From contig OY811987.1 in assembly GCA_963681505.1 (NCBI GenBank), positions 4,508,978 through 4,572,977 of the forward strand: a DNA stretch of 64,000 nucleotides. Direction: 5' to 3'. Origin of the DNA: Eunapius fragilis (Eukaryota > Porifera > Demospongiae > Spongillida > Spongillidae). The position numbers and the translations under genes are program-made. Below the pieces are notes generated by a model. The model was not told the origin of the DNA. It ran no database searches and saw only the letters and a program-made list of their open reading frames with translations. Positions 28,954-39,300 of the stretch are shown in pieces (position 1 is the first letter of the stretch; each line of letters begins with the position of its first letter).

Positions 28954-28960
28954 TCTGTGT
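27291..28960. repeat. Cluster of CA/GT microsatellites
   Basis: Pure or nearly pure runs are (CA)n at 27,291-27,338, (TG)n at about 27,820-27,875, CACACATG-rich sequence at 27,985-28,230, (AC)n at 28,550-28,611 and (GT)n at 28,902-28,952. Open frames here are repeat artefacts. Confidence 0.9.
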
Positions 28961-29576
28961 CCCATACATTTCCATAGTAAACCAAGCACCAAGATGATTG
29001 ACAATTAACGCAATTAAAGCCTATGCGTCATGTGACCATGAAAGAGCTCTATTCATGATGACCTTAGTACTTACATGTACATAGAGCTTCAACAGGACTG
29101 GGAACGAGGGATGTACATCTGGTCTTGCCTATGGGATAAAAAACGTGAGCTACAATATTATCCGGTGGGCTGTAATACATGTAAGAGTGTTACTGACCAT
29201 GGATTGGCCATGCAACCAGTATCAAGTTTATCTCAGCTGATCAACACATGGCTGTATTTTCTGTGGCCATGTGCGCCACTTTATATCAGTTGAGACTTTC
29301 ACATGCAGGCTGCTTCAGTCGCATACCGTGAGTCTAGTCAACTGCATGCATGCATGCACATGTAATGTAGCACTAGTTAATTAATTATGCACACCATGGA
29401 GTGTACAGATCACACCATTTCACTTGTCACACCTAGGTGTTTGTATGCGCGGCACACATAGAGCACTAGAGTGTGCCCTATGGTGTGATGGCAATTTGGT
29501 GTGCTTAACACACCACAGGCCTTCACATGGGTATGCTAGCTATGGTGCCTTCACATGGGTACATTAGCTATGATGC

Positions 29577-29792
29577 CTTCTTTGTTACAGTGTGCGGTGT
29601 ACCATATGCAGGGCTTCAGAGGCAGCAGAGAGATGTACTGCTGCCTCTGAAGCCCGGCATGTGCACACAGTTACAAAGAAAAAACACAGACGGGAAGATG
29701 TCCGTGTACTACATGTGGTACAACGCACACAGTTACAAAGAAAGCCACAGACCGAAAGAAGCCTGCATGATTTTTCTTGCTCTCTAGCGGGC
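29577..29792. repeat. Foldback/MITE-like repeat, copy lacking its left end
   Basis: This copy matches 26,763-26,968 almost base for base but lacks the outer left arm and a 6-bp stretch (AATTCA-like) at the centre. Both copies share the right flank CATGATTTTTCTT, so the true repeat extends a little past the inverted arm. Confidence 0.75.
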
Positions 29793-30930
29793 AGGCCGTA
29801 TCTTGCAGTAAAGTACTCTTTAGTAACGTTTGTTTCACTGAGTGGCGGTTGCAATCGATGTAACCAGGTGGTTGCCTAGTAAAATGTGTGAGACTATAGC
29901 ATTTTATTCTGCATCAAGTTATTGGGCACAACAAGGTGGCCTTTAGCACTTCAATGGTTATCCTAAGGTAATAGCTAAACTGGCTAATAACACTGTAAAA
30001 ACATCGAGTATACGTTACATTCATGTATGTAAGCATAGGGATCCACACAACTACACATTTATCAAGCTTCCAACCTCCATTTTCGATCATGTGACGAGCC
30101 ACTTTAGTAAAGCTTCTATGGATTCAATGATCGCACGCATTGCTGCTGTGTTAGACGTCACGAAGAAGGACTGTTGTACAGGTACATACATTCGCGATAA
30201 AGGGCATCCCATAATGTCCGCAAGCCGCGCCCCTTTCCTAGCTTCCCCTTACGTGGGAGTGTCCTAGCTGACACGTGACATACTTGCAAGGCCACCTAGC
30301 TGTCTATATGGCAACGAATAGAAACGCCATTTAAAAATGGCGCCTATACTACTTTTCAAAATGGTCCCCAAATTCTTCACGACAATGTCCACTTTTTATC
30401 ATATATCCTGCTAGTTGGATAGTTGTAGAACAGTTTTAGTGGGTAGCAAAAGTTGTAACCTCTTCTGGTAGTTAGTTATAACCAATTGAATACCTTAAGT
30501 AGTACAGTTTTCTTCCATTTTGTGTACAAGTCTATGGAAAATCGTATTTTCATTTATGGTCCCAGAATTTTGGACGATACATGGTAAGAACTTTGAAATC
30601 ACCTACATCTGAACATGATTTAGAGTAGTATTAGAGGGTAGCAAAAGTTGTAGTTCTTTTATTTAATTAATAATAATCAAGTTAGTAAAAACGCCATACT
30701 TTTCTATGGAACGTAACGCGGATGAAATCCAAAAATTTACAACCCGCGACTTTCGTGATCTCCATATGGCAGTATATAGAGACACAAACAACCGTGCCCG
30801 CGTTTGTGACATGCATTGGAAATCATGTATGCTCCGAAACCATTTCACTACTGCTCTAAATTCCGCGGTTGTATAGAATACCTGATAGTAGCGGTTAATT
30901 GTGCACAATTACCCGGATAAACTCGGCATT
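29793..30930. other. No gene recognised; weak diverged duplication
   Basis: The phrase GGGTAGCAAAAGTTGTA occurs near 30,442 and 30,636, each after a partly similar stretch starting ATGGTCCC. This suggests an old tandem duplication of about 190 bp. I see no coding exons. Confidence 0.4.
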
Positions 30931-30939
30931 TACCTGCAG

Positions 30940-30947
30940 TATATAAG
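30940..30947 (+). promoter_or_regulatory. TATA box of the small secreted-protein gene
   Basis: TATATAAG lies 45 bp upstream of the chosen ATG (30,985), which fits a start of transcription near 30,970. It argues against the earlier in-frame ATG codons at 30,949 and 30,961. Confidence 0.6.
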
Positions 30948-30984
30948 CATGCATTCATCTATGCACGTTATCTTTCTGCCGAGG

Positions 30985-31328
30985 ATGCTTTTGTCAGTTG
31001 TGGTAACCATTAACGCTCTGCTTTTCATCGCTCAGGATGTGAACGCTAAGGTATCTTCAAAGACCCTGCCTCGAGCTTTAATTGGTAAAATAAGCTAGGT
31101 TATTTGTTAATGCATGATGTTCAATTACATGCAACCATGTGTCGCTTTAGGCAAGGATTCGAGTACTGCGGAGATCGTTATACCAGTCGTCACAGCCGCC
31201 GATGAGCACGAAGTAAACAGCGAACGTGAATACTCATCTGTAACTATTTGATCCCTTAGGACTCCGTCAATATTCAAGTCACTCACAACTCTAACGAATT
31301 TCACCTCGTTTTAGAAAAAAATCAGTAA
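30985..31328 (+). CDS. Small secreted protein, three exons, unknown function
   Basis: Exons are 30,985-31,084, 31,151-31,212 and 31,260-31,328, joined by introns of 66 and 47 bp with GT/AG ends and matching phases (231 nt, 76 residues). Residues 1-21 (MLLSVVVTINALLFIAQDVNA) read as a signal peptide: a hydrophobic core followed by a small residue at the predicted cut. The mature part of about 55 residues is acidic, has no cysteine, and holds a hydrophobic IVIPVV block. I recognise no family. A TATA box sits at the right distance. A defective partial duplicate lies at 32,322-32,490, which suggests local duplication of a fast-evolving gene. No transcript evidence is available here. Confidence 0.5.
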
Positions 31329-31868
31329 GCATTTTAAAAAGATGTGCATGCGTAACTCCGACATTGCTAATACGTTGTTGTTGTACATAACTGATCTCTG
31401 CGCCCTAATCAATAAGATGTATACCATTTACTATGATATAGTTGTTAAGATGCGTGACTTTATGATGTGTAGCTGCTATGGATATAAATGTATACTTCTA
31501 GCGCTATTATGCACCGCTCAACAGCCAATCTCAACACATTTCGCGCGCGTTAAAATCAACGCGCTTGAAAGTAGCACTGCTCAATTGAGGAGTGCATTGA
31601 CGTCACGCGCGTGTTTGTATTGTTTTTATTTTTATTTTTTAAACGTAAACACGTCATTGTTTAGTTACTATGTTGCTAGCAATACGCAATAAATATGTAC
31701 CACGTGATACACATCCGTGCCTTTTTCCCTCCGTCGTCCGCTTATTGTTTTCTAGTGCCCAGATTATGGCAACAATACATGACGTCACTCTATACAGAGG
31801 CGCAATGTAAATACCGGGCAATGTGCGTCGAATCGATGCGCGATCGCGTAAAAGCAGCTTTCCTGGAA

Positions 31869-31880
31869 GGGGACTTTCCC
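31869..31880. promoter_or_regulatory. kappaB-like site (GGGGACTTTCCC)
   Basis: This matches the NF-kappaB consensus and is followed 5 bp later by CACGTGA, an E-box. It lies between the small secreted-protein gene and its partial duplicate. The function is inferred only. Confidence 0.3.
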
Positions 31881-32321
31881 TAAATCACGTGATTTACAGC
31901 TAGCTAGCTAGCTGGAGCTACCCTTACGCGTGTGGGCCCAACAGCGTAATCTCGATCAACTACAACATAGCAAACATTACAAAGGGTATGTAAGTATGGG
32001 CCGAACAAATTTTTTATCGAATGAGGATACCTTTTTGTCACCGTACATTTTGAAACTATATAGGCACGAATACAACGACTGACATAGGAATATGCTCCTT
32101 CGTACACGTTGATGTTTTGACGCATTTATTCATAGGACATTGCCACTAGCGTATATACCTATGGTTTTTTTATTACGTATGCCTGGATACATCAGGCTCC
32201 GTGTTAAGTTCAGCAAGACTTCATACACTTACTTATCTAAAGGCAGAAAATGTATAGCACTCCCTGAGTTTGAACGATTAAAAATACAAAGCCATAAGTA
32301 CACTATAGTGTCAATGCGCCA

Positions 32322-32490
32322 AGGTATCTATCTTCAAAGACCATGCCTCGAGCTTTAATTTGTAAAATAAGGTTATTTGTAATGGATGCAGGAAGTTCAA
32401 TTACATGCAACCATGTGTCGCTTTAGGCAAGGATTTGCATGAGTACTGCGGAGATCGTTATATACCTGTCGCCGTGCATGCACAGCCGCG
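32322..32490 (+). pseudogene. Partial duplicate of the small secreted-protein gene
   Basis: This segment matches 31,050-31,198: the end of exon 1, intron 1 (including the GTGTCGCTTTAG acceptor) and most of exon 2. It has small insertions, and the donor GGTAAAAT is changed to TGTAAAAT. The signal-peptide part and exon 3 are absent, so it cannot make the protein. Confidence 0.75.
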
Positions 32491-32494
32491 ACAG

Positions 32495-32556
32495 AACAGC
32501 ACCCGCTTGTTCGAGGCTGCATGCTGTACAACAGCCTCGAACAAGCGGGTGCTGTT
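32495..32556. repeat. Perfect 25-bp hairpin with a 12-nt loop
   Basis: 32,495-32,519 (AACAGCACCCGCTTGTTCGA plus GGCTG) and 32,532-32,556 are exact reverse complements. The hairpin begins a few bases after the broken gene duplicate ends. Confidence 0.95.
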
Positions 32557-34066
32557 AGAACGTGGTCGAGCATGGCATTCAAGAAGGTGAGGGTGTCATG
32601 ATGGACCTGACTGTTAGAAAATAATATCCTCTTAGCGGCCTCGAGTTTGTCTTGAAAGGCTCCTTTCTCCTCTTGCGATGGAATTTAAAAGTCAGACTAG
32701 AATGCATATGACCCGTCGCCATTTCTACAAATACTATAAGCACGTGTTCTTGTTTATGTATAGTATTCAATTTGTGAGATTCTAGTTAGTATTCAGTTCG
32801 ACAAGGTTTAGTAGTTTTATAGTACTCGTAAGTTAGGTTTGAAGTGGTTACATAGGCTTATAGACACACCATGCATGTTTCACAACGCTGGACAGACGCC
32901 ATTTTACGCACACAAATTAGGCCGCGCGGCCTGCTGACCTCTTCCAGGAAAGCGCTTTTTATACCGCCGGCACCTCCTTCTCGTTGCTCGTTTTGACTGA
33001 AACATTGATTTGTAGTACGCACACGAAATCTTACGATTTATAAGTGCATGCCTCGCAAAGAGCTGGTCTCGCTGTGATATCATCACATCATATATGATGT
33101 TAAGTCCACGTCAAGCTCACGTGATCTGATGTTTGGTGGGCAAATGATAGGCGCTTGTACAGGGGATTGAAACATGCATGTGTGCCACAAATGCAATATA
33201 GCTTTAATGTGTTACGAAGAATAACTGAATGCAGCAGGCTTTCGTGCGAAAATGCATGATCCATGCATACATGTATTCAGTAGATTAAAGCAGTCGCAGA
33301 TTCGCTGAGGTTTTGATCTGCAATGGAATGAATTAATGAAGATGTATTACAGCTCACACACTTTTCTCATGCACGTGTAGTGGACTTCTGTCAGATCACT
33401 TCACGGCCGTTCATTACGATTCGCACAACAGGAAAGTGGCCAATAAGGCAAGTTGAACTTATTATGGAACTTAAACGACCGTCTATCCCCGTTTAGAATT
33501 ATGATAATTGTTATTATCATGGAAAAGTTTCAGAAAAACCCAATTGGTTTGCTGTTATAAGCTTGTGCAATGGAATAAGGCAAGCCACTTTAAAGCCTTT
33601 GGATGCCTGAACGCCAAAAATGCTCCTTTGCACTAAAGCAACGTGCGTGCGTGCGTGCATGTGTCGCGTATTTGTATTATTGCCACCTAATGCTTATTGC
33701 CGATCGATGAGATGTCACAGCATTATCTGCATTCGTTACGCAGCGGCTTCTTCGGAAACACACACGAGCGGTTTTATGTCGCACCACTGGAAGAGGAAGG
33801 AGGCAAGGTCAGTTGAAACTTACACGTATATATGCATATATAAATACATTTCATTACCGCCAACGACCGAACCCAAGATAACACTAAGTTGTACATCATG
33901 TACGCTACATTTATTACGTAAACGCAGACATTTTAAGATTTGTTCTACTGTAACAATGAAGGGGAACGCGTGCACTAGCTTACACACAACCACACTATAT
34001 AGCCGTGAGGAAGATGCACTTACCAACGTCTCTACACGTGTCGTCACGTGAGGAAGGTTCACCTAC
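32557..34066. other. No gene recognised
   Basis: I see short open frames only. The minus strand has a TATAAAAAGC near 32,956-32,965 without a convincing gene behind it. Confidence 0.4.
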
Positions 34067-34376
<310 letters not shown>

Positions 34377-34412
34377 GTATGGAACGCCATTTGTTGCAAA
34401 AGTTTTTGTACG

Positions 34413-34612
34413 CGCGTGTGCTGTCGAGTGCACGCGCGTGTGCTGTCGAGTGCACGCGCGTGTGCTCTCGAGTGCACGCGCGTGTGCTCTCGAGTGCACG
34501 CGCGTGTGCTCTCGAGTGCACGCGCGTGTGCTCTCGAGTGCACGCGCGTGTGCTCTCGAGTGCACGCGCGTGTGCTGTCGAGTGCACGCGTGTGTATTCT
34601 CCAGTGCACGCA
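34413..34612. repeat. 20-bp palindromic minisatellite, about 9-10 copies
   Basis: The unit CGCGTGTGCTCTCGAGTGCA contains CTCGAG, GTGCAC at the junction, and CGCG palindromes. Copies alternate CTCTCGAG and CTGTCGAG. Copy B has about seven units right of its ACGC array and about seven inverted units left of it. Confidence 0.9.
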
Positions 34613-35122
34613 ACGTGTGCTGTTAATTGTACCATTCATGCGCATGCTGTAGAGAGTCAGCGATAAATATATAGTCTCTTACAGAGAGGATGCGCAAAAG
34701 GCTTACCATGTATGCACCATGCGTACTGTGATCGAAGAAGTCGAAGACGATCGGTCCATGCAGGTCACATAGAGTAATGGAGACGACGATTGGAAGCACC
34801 ATGCAGGCAGTGAATGGTTGTAGTTTGGATGGCAATACTTTACAGTTCACACAATGTACACACGAACGGCTTGTCGTTACCTCCACCCCCATACAAACTT
34901 AACCACAGCACAGATACAGATATATACAGATACAGATACAGATACATCACAGCTGCACCCTGCGTTTTTTTTCTAATGATGCGATTCACAATTTTATGCA
35001 TTTCTAGTCATCAGTGATAAGGGAAAGGTATTTGATGAAGGTGAGGAATGGCACCTGGGAATAAAAGCAAAGGGAAACATGTTTCACATGCACCCGCTGA
35101 ACGTCGCATGTTACCGTAGCAT

Positions 35123-36149
35123 CAGGGCAGCCAAAGGCCAGCCGGCCTGTCAGGCCGGCCTGACAGGCCAGAGACTTGGCCTGACCTGTCAGGCCGGACC
35201 CCTGGCCTGTCAGGCCGGACCACGCCCCCTCGTTGTGCCAATACGTGCATACAGTATATGACTTATTTGTACACGTATACAGATCAAGCTTACTTCTTGT
35301 TCAGTATCCAAATATTAATGTAATAGTGAAGATAATATATCGATTGTGAAATAGTAATATAAATCATACTGACAGAGACGCGAATTAATATGGAACAATT
35401 TATTGTTTATAGCACACAGCAATAGCAGTGGCTTATTTCTTTCGAAGCATCCAATGCATTTTGCTTTAGCATAATTGATGCCTCCAGCTGTTGGGGAAGT
35501 ACAGGCTCCATCGCTGTCGCTCCTGGATCTACTTGGGGTCTTGAAAACACTCCGCTCTCTGATGGAGTGAATTACACGGCAATAGCCAGGTACTTTCGAA
35601 CAAGCTTTGCAATAGTGGGTAATTTTGTGTTGTGCATTTTACACCATTCCAAAGAATCTAATGAGACCATGACATCTACTGATCTGATCTCCGAGAGTCG
35701 AGGCCAAGCATCATATTCCTCCTTAACTGTCTTGCGAAGACTGCTACACACTCATCCTTGTGATGCCATTCAATGTGTCTAGACAAAGTGGAGTGTTCCC
35801 TGGAGAACGGCCTGTGGCAGTAATCACACCACGCTTTATCTGCGTACTCCCTTTGATGTATGGAACTTGAAATGAGACCAGATAGCGGACGTGTTTGCAC
35901 TACTACAGTACTACTAAACCTTCGCAATGGCGTGAATCTCACAAGTTCCTTGGGATTGTATTCTCACAGACCCTGGTTTGAAACAGGTTTGAGCCGCTGA
36001 GCAGTAGTCATAGGAATCGTAGAAACCGACGGACACGCTTCGTCGTATTACGCTACATAATAAATGATTGACATTTGTAAACTATAGTTTCCACTAATTT
36101 GGCTTTAGGTTTGTCAGGCTGGACCCCTAGCTGGCCTACGGCAGCCCTG
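35123..36149 (-). mobile_element. hAT DNA transposon remnant, copy A (1,027 bp)
   Basis: The left end is CAGGGCAGCCAAAGGCCAGC and the right end, read inward, CAGGGCTGCCGTAGGCCAGC. The 8-bp duplication CGTAGCAT flanks both sides exactly (35,115-35,122 and 36,150-36,157). CAGGG termini and 8-bp duplications are hallmarks of the hAT superfamily. On the minus strand it keeps a BED-type finger (CDYC…H…H, about 35,757-35,830). Directly after it comes a hAT C-terminal dimerisation piece (SLEWCKMHNTKLPTIAKLVR, about 35,570-35,650). The catalytic middle of the transposase is missing, so it is an internally deleted, non-autonomous copy. The left end also holds a cluster of CAGGCCGGCCTG palindromes. Confidence 0.9.
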
Positions 36150-36208
36150 CGTAGCATTATCAAGACAGGCGTATGGCCTCCGTTTTACGTGTCGATTGTC
36201 TCATACCC

Positions 36209-36292
36209 AGACTAACACTTGCAACTGCTGATTACATCACCTCTATGCAGAAATGTGGTGATGAATCTATCCGCAGCTGCAAGTGTGGGTCT
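36209..36292. repeat. 84-bp imperfect foldback, copy A (copy B at 56,652-56,735)
   Basis: AGACTAACACTTGCAACTGC… at the left pairs with …GCAGCTGCAAGTGTGGGTCT at the right with a few mismatches and a loop of about 15 nt. It lies about 50 bp beyond the hAT target duplication, so it is not part of that element. The hairpin length would suit a microRNA precursor or a tiny MITE; neither is proven. Confidence 0.7.
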
Positions 36293-36394
36293 TGATCAAC
36301 ACCAGATGATACGCTACTAAGCTAGATAACCATGATGAATGAAGAGGGGCACAAAGACACAAAAAACTAAAACAAAACACAACGAACAAAAACA

Positions 36395-39300
36395 TCAAAT
36401 CGTGTGAAAGCCTGGACTATTGATAATAGCATAGTCCATCATCTCTTGAAACTTGTTAATATCACTCAGCAGTGGTAAAGTTAGAGTTAATCCGCATGTT
36501 GATGAAGACGGGAAAATTCTCGAAACGTCACTTTCAAACCATATGCTGGGTTTTCGTGAAAACCCCATCGGTGGTATTTCAGATGCCCCAGTTGCAAATG
36601 TTAGAACTTTGGGCAAGTCCATTAGTACATTGCACTCATCAACTTTAGCATGCCTTCCACCTGAAATAATGGGGAATACATTATTAATACAAAAAAAATC
36701 ATCTAACTAATCACCTTCAGTACATTGGAGGTACTCCGCCCATGCAACAATAACTGCTTCTTCTGCATCCCGATCACTAGACCACATTATTTGAAATAGA
36801 TCAAACATTGTACTCGCTGTTAACGGACAATTTTGTGGTGTAAATAGTGTTCTCATCACAACCATATTATTTTGCAGCAATTCCAGAACACCTAGAAGGG
36901 ACATCCCTTCCTTTAATTCATCAAGTTCTGCTTTTGATACATAAAGGACAAAATGCATTGCAAGCGATGTTGCAATGGATTCTTTGTCGTTGATGGACAC
37001 AGTGTTAGAAAGGGAAGAAACTCCTGCATCAAACCTGAAAGCATATTCCTTATCGTCCAAAAGTTCTCTCAGTTCCTCAGTTGTACTGCACTCAAGGATC
37101 TGTCAAAAAATAAATACAGATTCCTAAATCTGTAAATCTTAAAAGTATATGGCAAAATTTTATCTAGCACAAAGGATATCAATGTCATACAGAATGACAT
37201 GGTCTTATAACATAGTTTACTCATGACAAATAAATTATCTCAACTTCGAAGGTTAAGAATGGTTTAGTAAAATTATATCCCATATTTGCTGCACTAACAT
37301 TATCAATTGCTTAACCTATAATCCCTCAGGCCGGGTTCTATGCATAGATTACACATTTGAACATAAATGAAAAATTATAAATATATATTGAACACTGTCC
37401 AGCAAAATCACCCCTGTGATAATTTTCCAAATTTTCCAGGACAAGCAAAAGTAATGTAACGCTCACATTGAAATGTATGGCTAATTATAAATTCAGTGTC
37501 CATTAACTTTATGATGGATATTGAAATTTAGGATGCATAAGGACCATTTGATAGAAGCTCTTTGGAGTTCAAAAAAAAAAAAAATGATAACTTGAAAAAC
37601 TACCCCTAGGGAGATTTTGTAGACACTATCCCATAATTTGTCAATTAATTTTTAAATCACACACTTGGTCTGTCAAATGATAAAAACTGCATTGTCCAGG
37701 CCAATGCTCGAGCCTTCCTCCTACAGCGTGGACGCCAACTCTTGGTAGGGAACTGTACTGAGGTGTTTTAGTTTTCAACATTGTATCGTACATTTGTAGT
37801 GTACTATGTAAATATATAATTTTTGGCAACAATAACATTTTTGGAAGCAGGACATGTGTGCTACTATGTGCTATTATGGCAATTCCAGCTTTGCCGTTAT
37901 TGCTGAAGACACTGCAGTTTTCAAGATTTTTTGAGCTATTCCTAAACATGTGACTGAAAAAGCATATCATTAGTCAGTCTCGAGCCAGCTACTTCCAATT
38001 CTACATGTTCAAAGTGGCATAGACCTGTTGTAATATCCCCTTCATTTTACATGCTACTCTGATCTTTCCAACTTTTTATCATCTCTAGACATCCTACCTG
38101 TAGAACGCAAGTTAATTTTAACTTTTGGCAAACCGACATGAAGAGAGAACAAACCAACAACTCATTGTGCTGTAGAAATGGTTAGCAATTATGAATATAC
38201 TGGTACATCCTTGCAATTATTCAATGACTGTATTAAATTGACCATTGGTGAATAATAAATCACATTGGATAACAGTAGAGAAGTGAATGCAAAATTAATA
38301 AATTTTTAAATATTGGTCCTACTCTCTGGAGATTAAAAGTTAAACTACTTCATACCAAAAACGCAAGTTTTGAAAATGCATTATTGACTATGTTTCACGA
38401 TTTTTGAAGGATTGCATGTATGTACTGGTATTTTCTGATTTGCTGACAACTTCTACAGTACAATAATTATATTCCTATGGTTTCGCTAACATCTAATTTT
38501 AAATTGTGTCCCATATCTAGGAAAATCATCCCACACATAAAATATTGGGGGGTTAAAGGTAAATGTTTTATAAGCACAACATGCATAAAAAAAAACAACT
38601 CTTCCCCACACTAAGTCTAGGCACTATCATTAAGGTACAGACTTCTCTATTATGCCTAAATACCTCACACATATGTATTTTTTCCTCCATGCTGAGTTAG
38701 TTAACTGAAATATACCTTGCCAACCTTTTCTTTAATTTCAACATCAGGTATTTCATTGATGACAGCTTTATCAATGTTATCTCCCAGTAGATAAGCGACA
38801 ACACCCTGGGAAAAAAACCTTGGGGCTGATCCCCCATACATAAGGGACAGAGCGATGCAGTTTCCTATGATTCTGTAGTGGTTGTCTTGCAGAGCACGTA
38901 TATTATGTGCAAGCACTCTCATATTTGTAGGTCCAGTGAAGAGGTCATTGTTATCTTTCAAAGTATCCCACAAGATTTGGAAGTATTCACGCAACAATCC
39001 ACCAGCATCTATTCCATCCTCTCTTACAAATGTTATACTTAAGCCGATTGCTGGATTAAATGTTGGCTTACTTACTACAGACTTAGTATCAGTCCACACA
39101 TGTTTGCGCCGAACTGTTATACTTTGCCGTTTTCCTCCATCGTTAATTTTAAGTTTGGCATGATTTTTTAGTAGTGCGCTTGATTCACATGATTCGGACC
39201 TGTTGAAATGATTGTAAGTGCAAGAATTTATCACACCACTCTTGAACTATGATCACAAAATTGTGCATGTATTGGTAGGAAGCATTACATGTAACTCACA

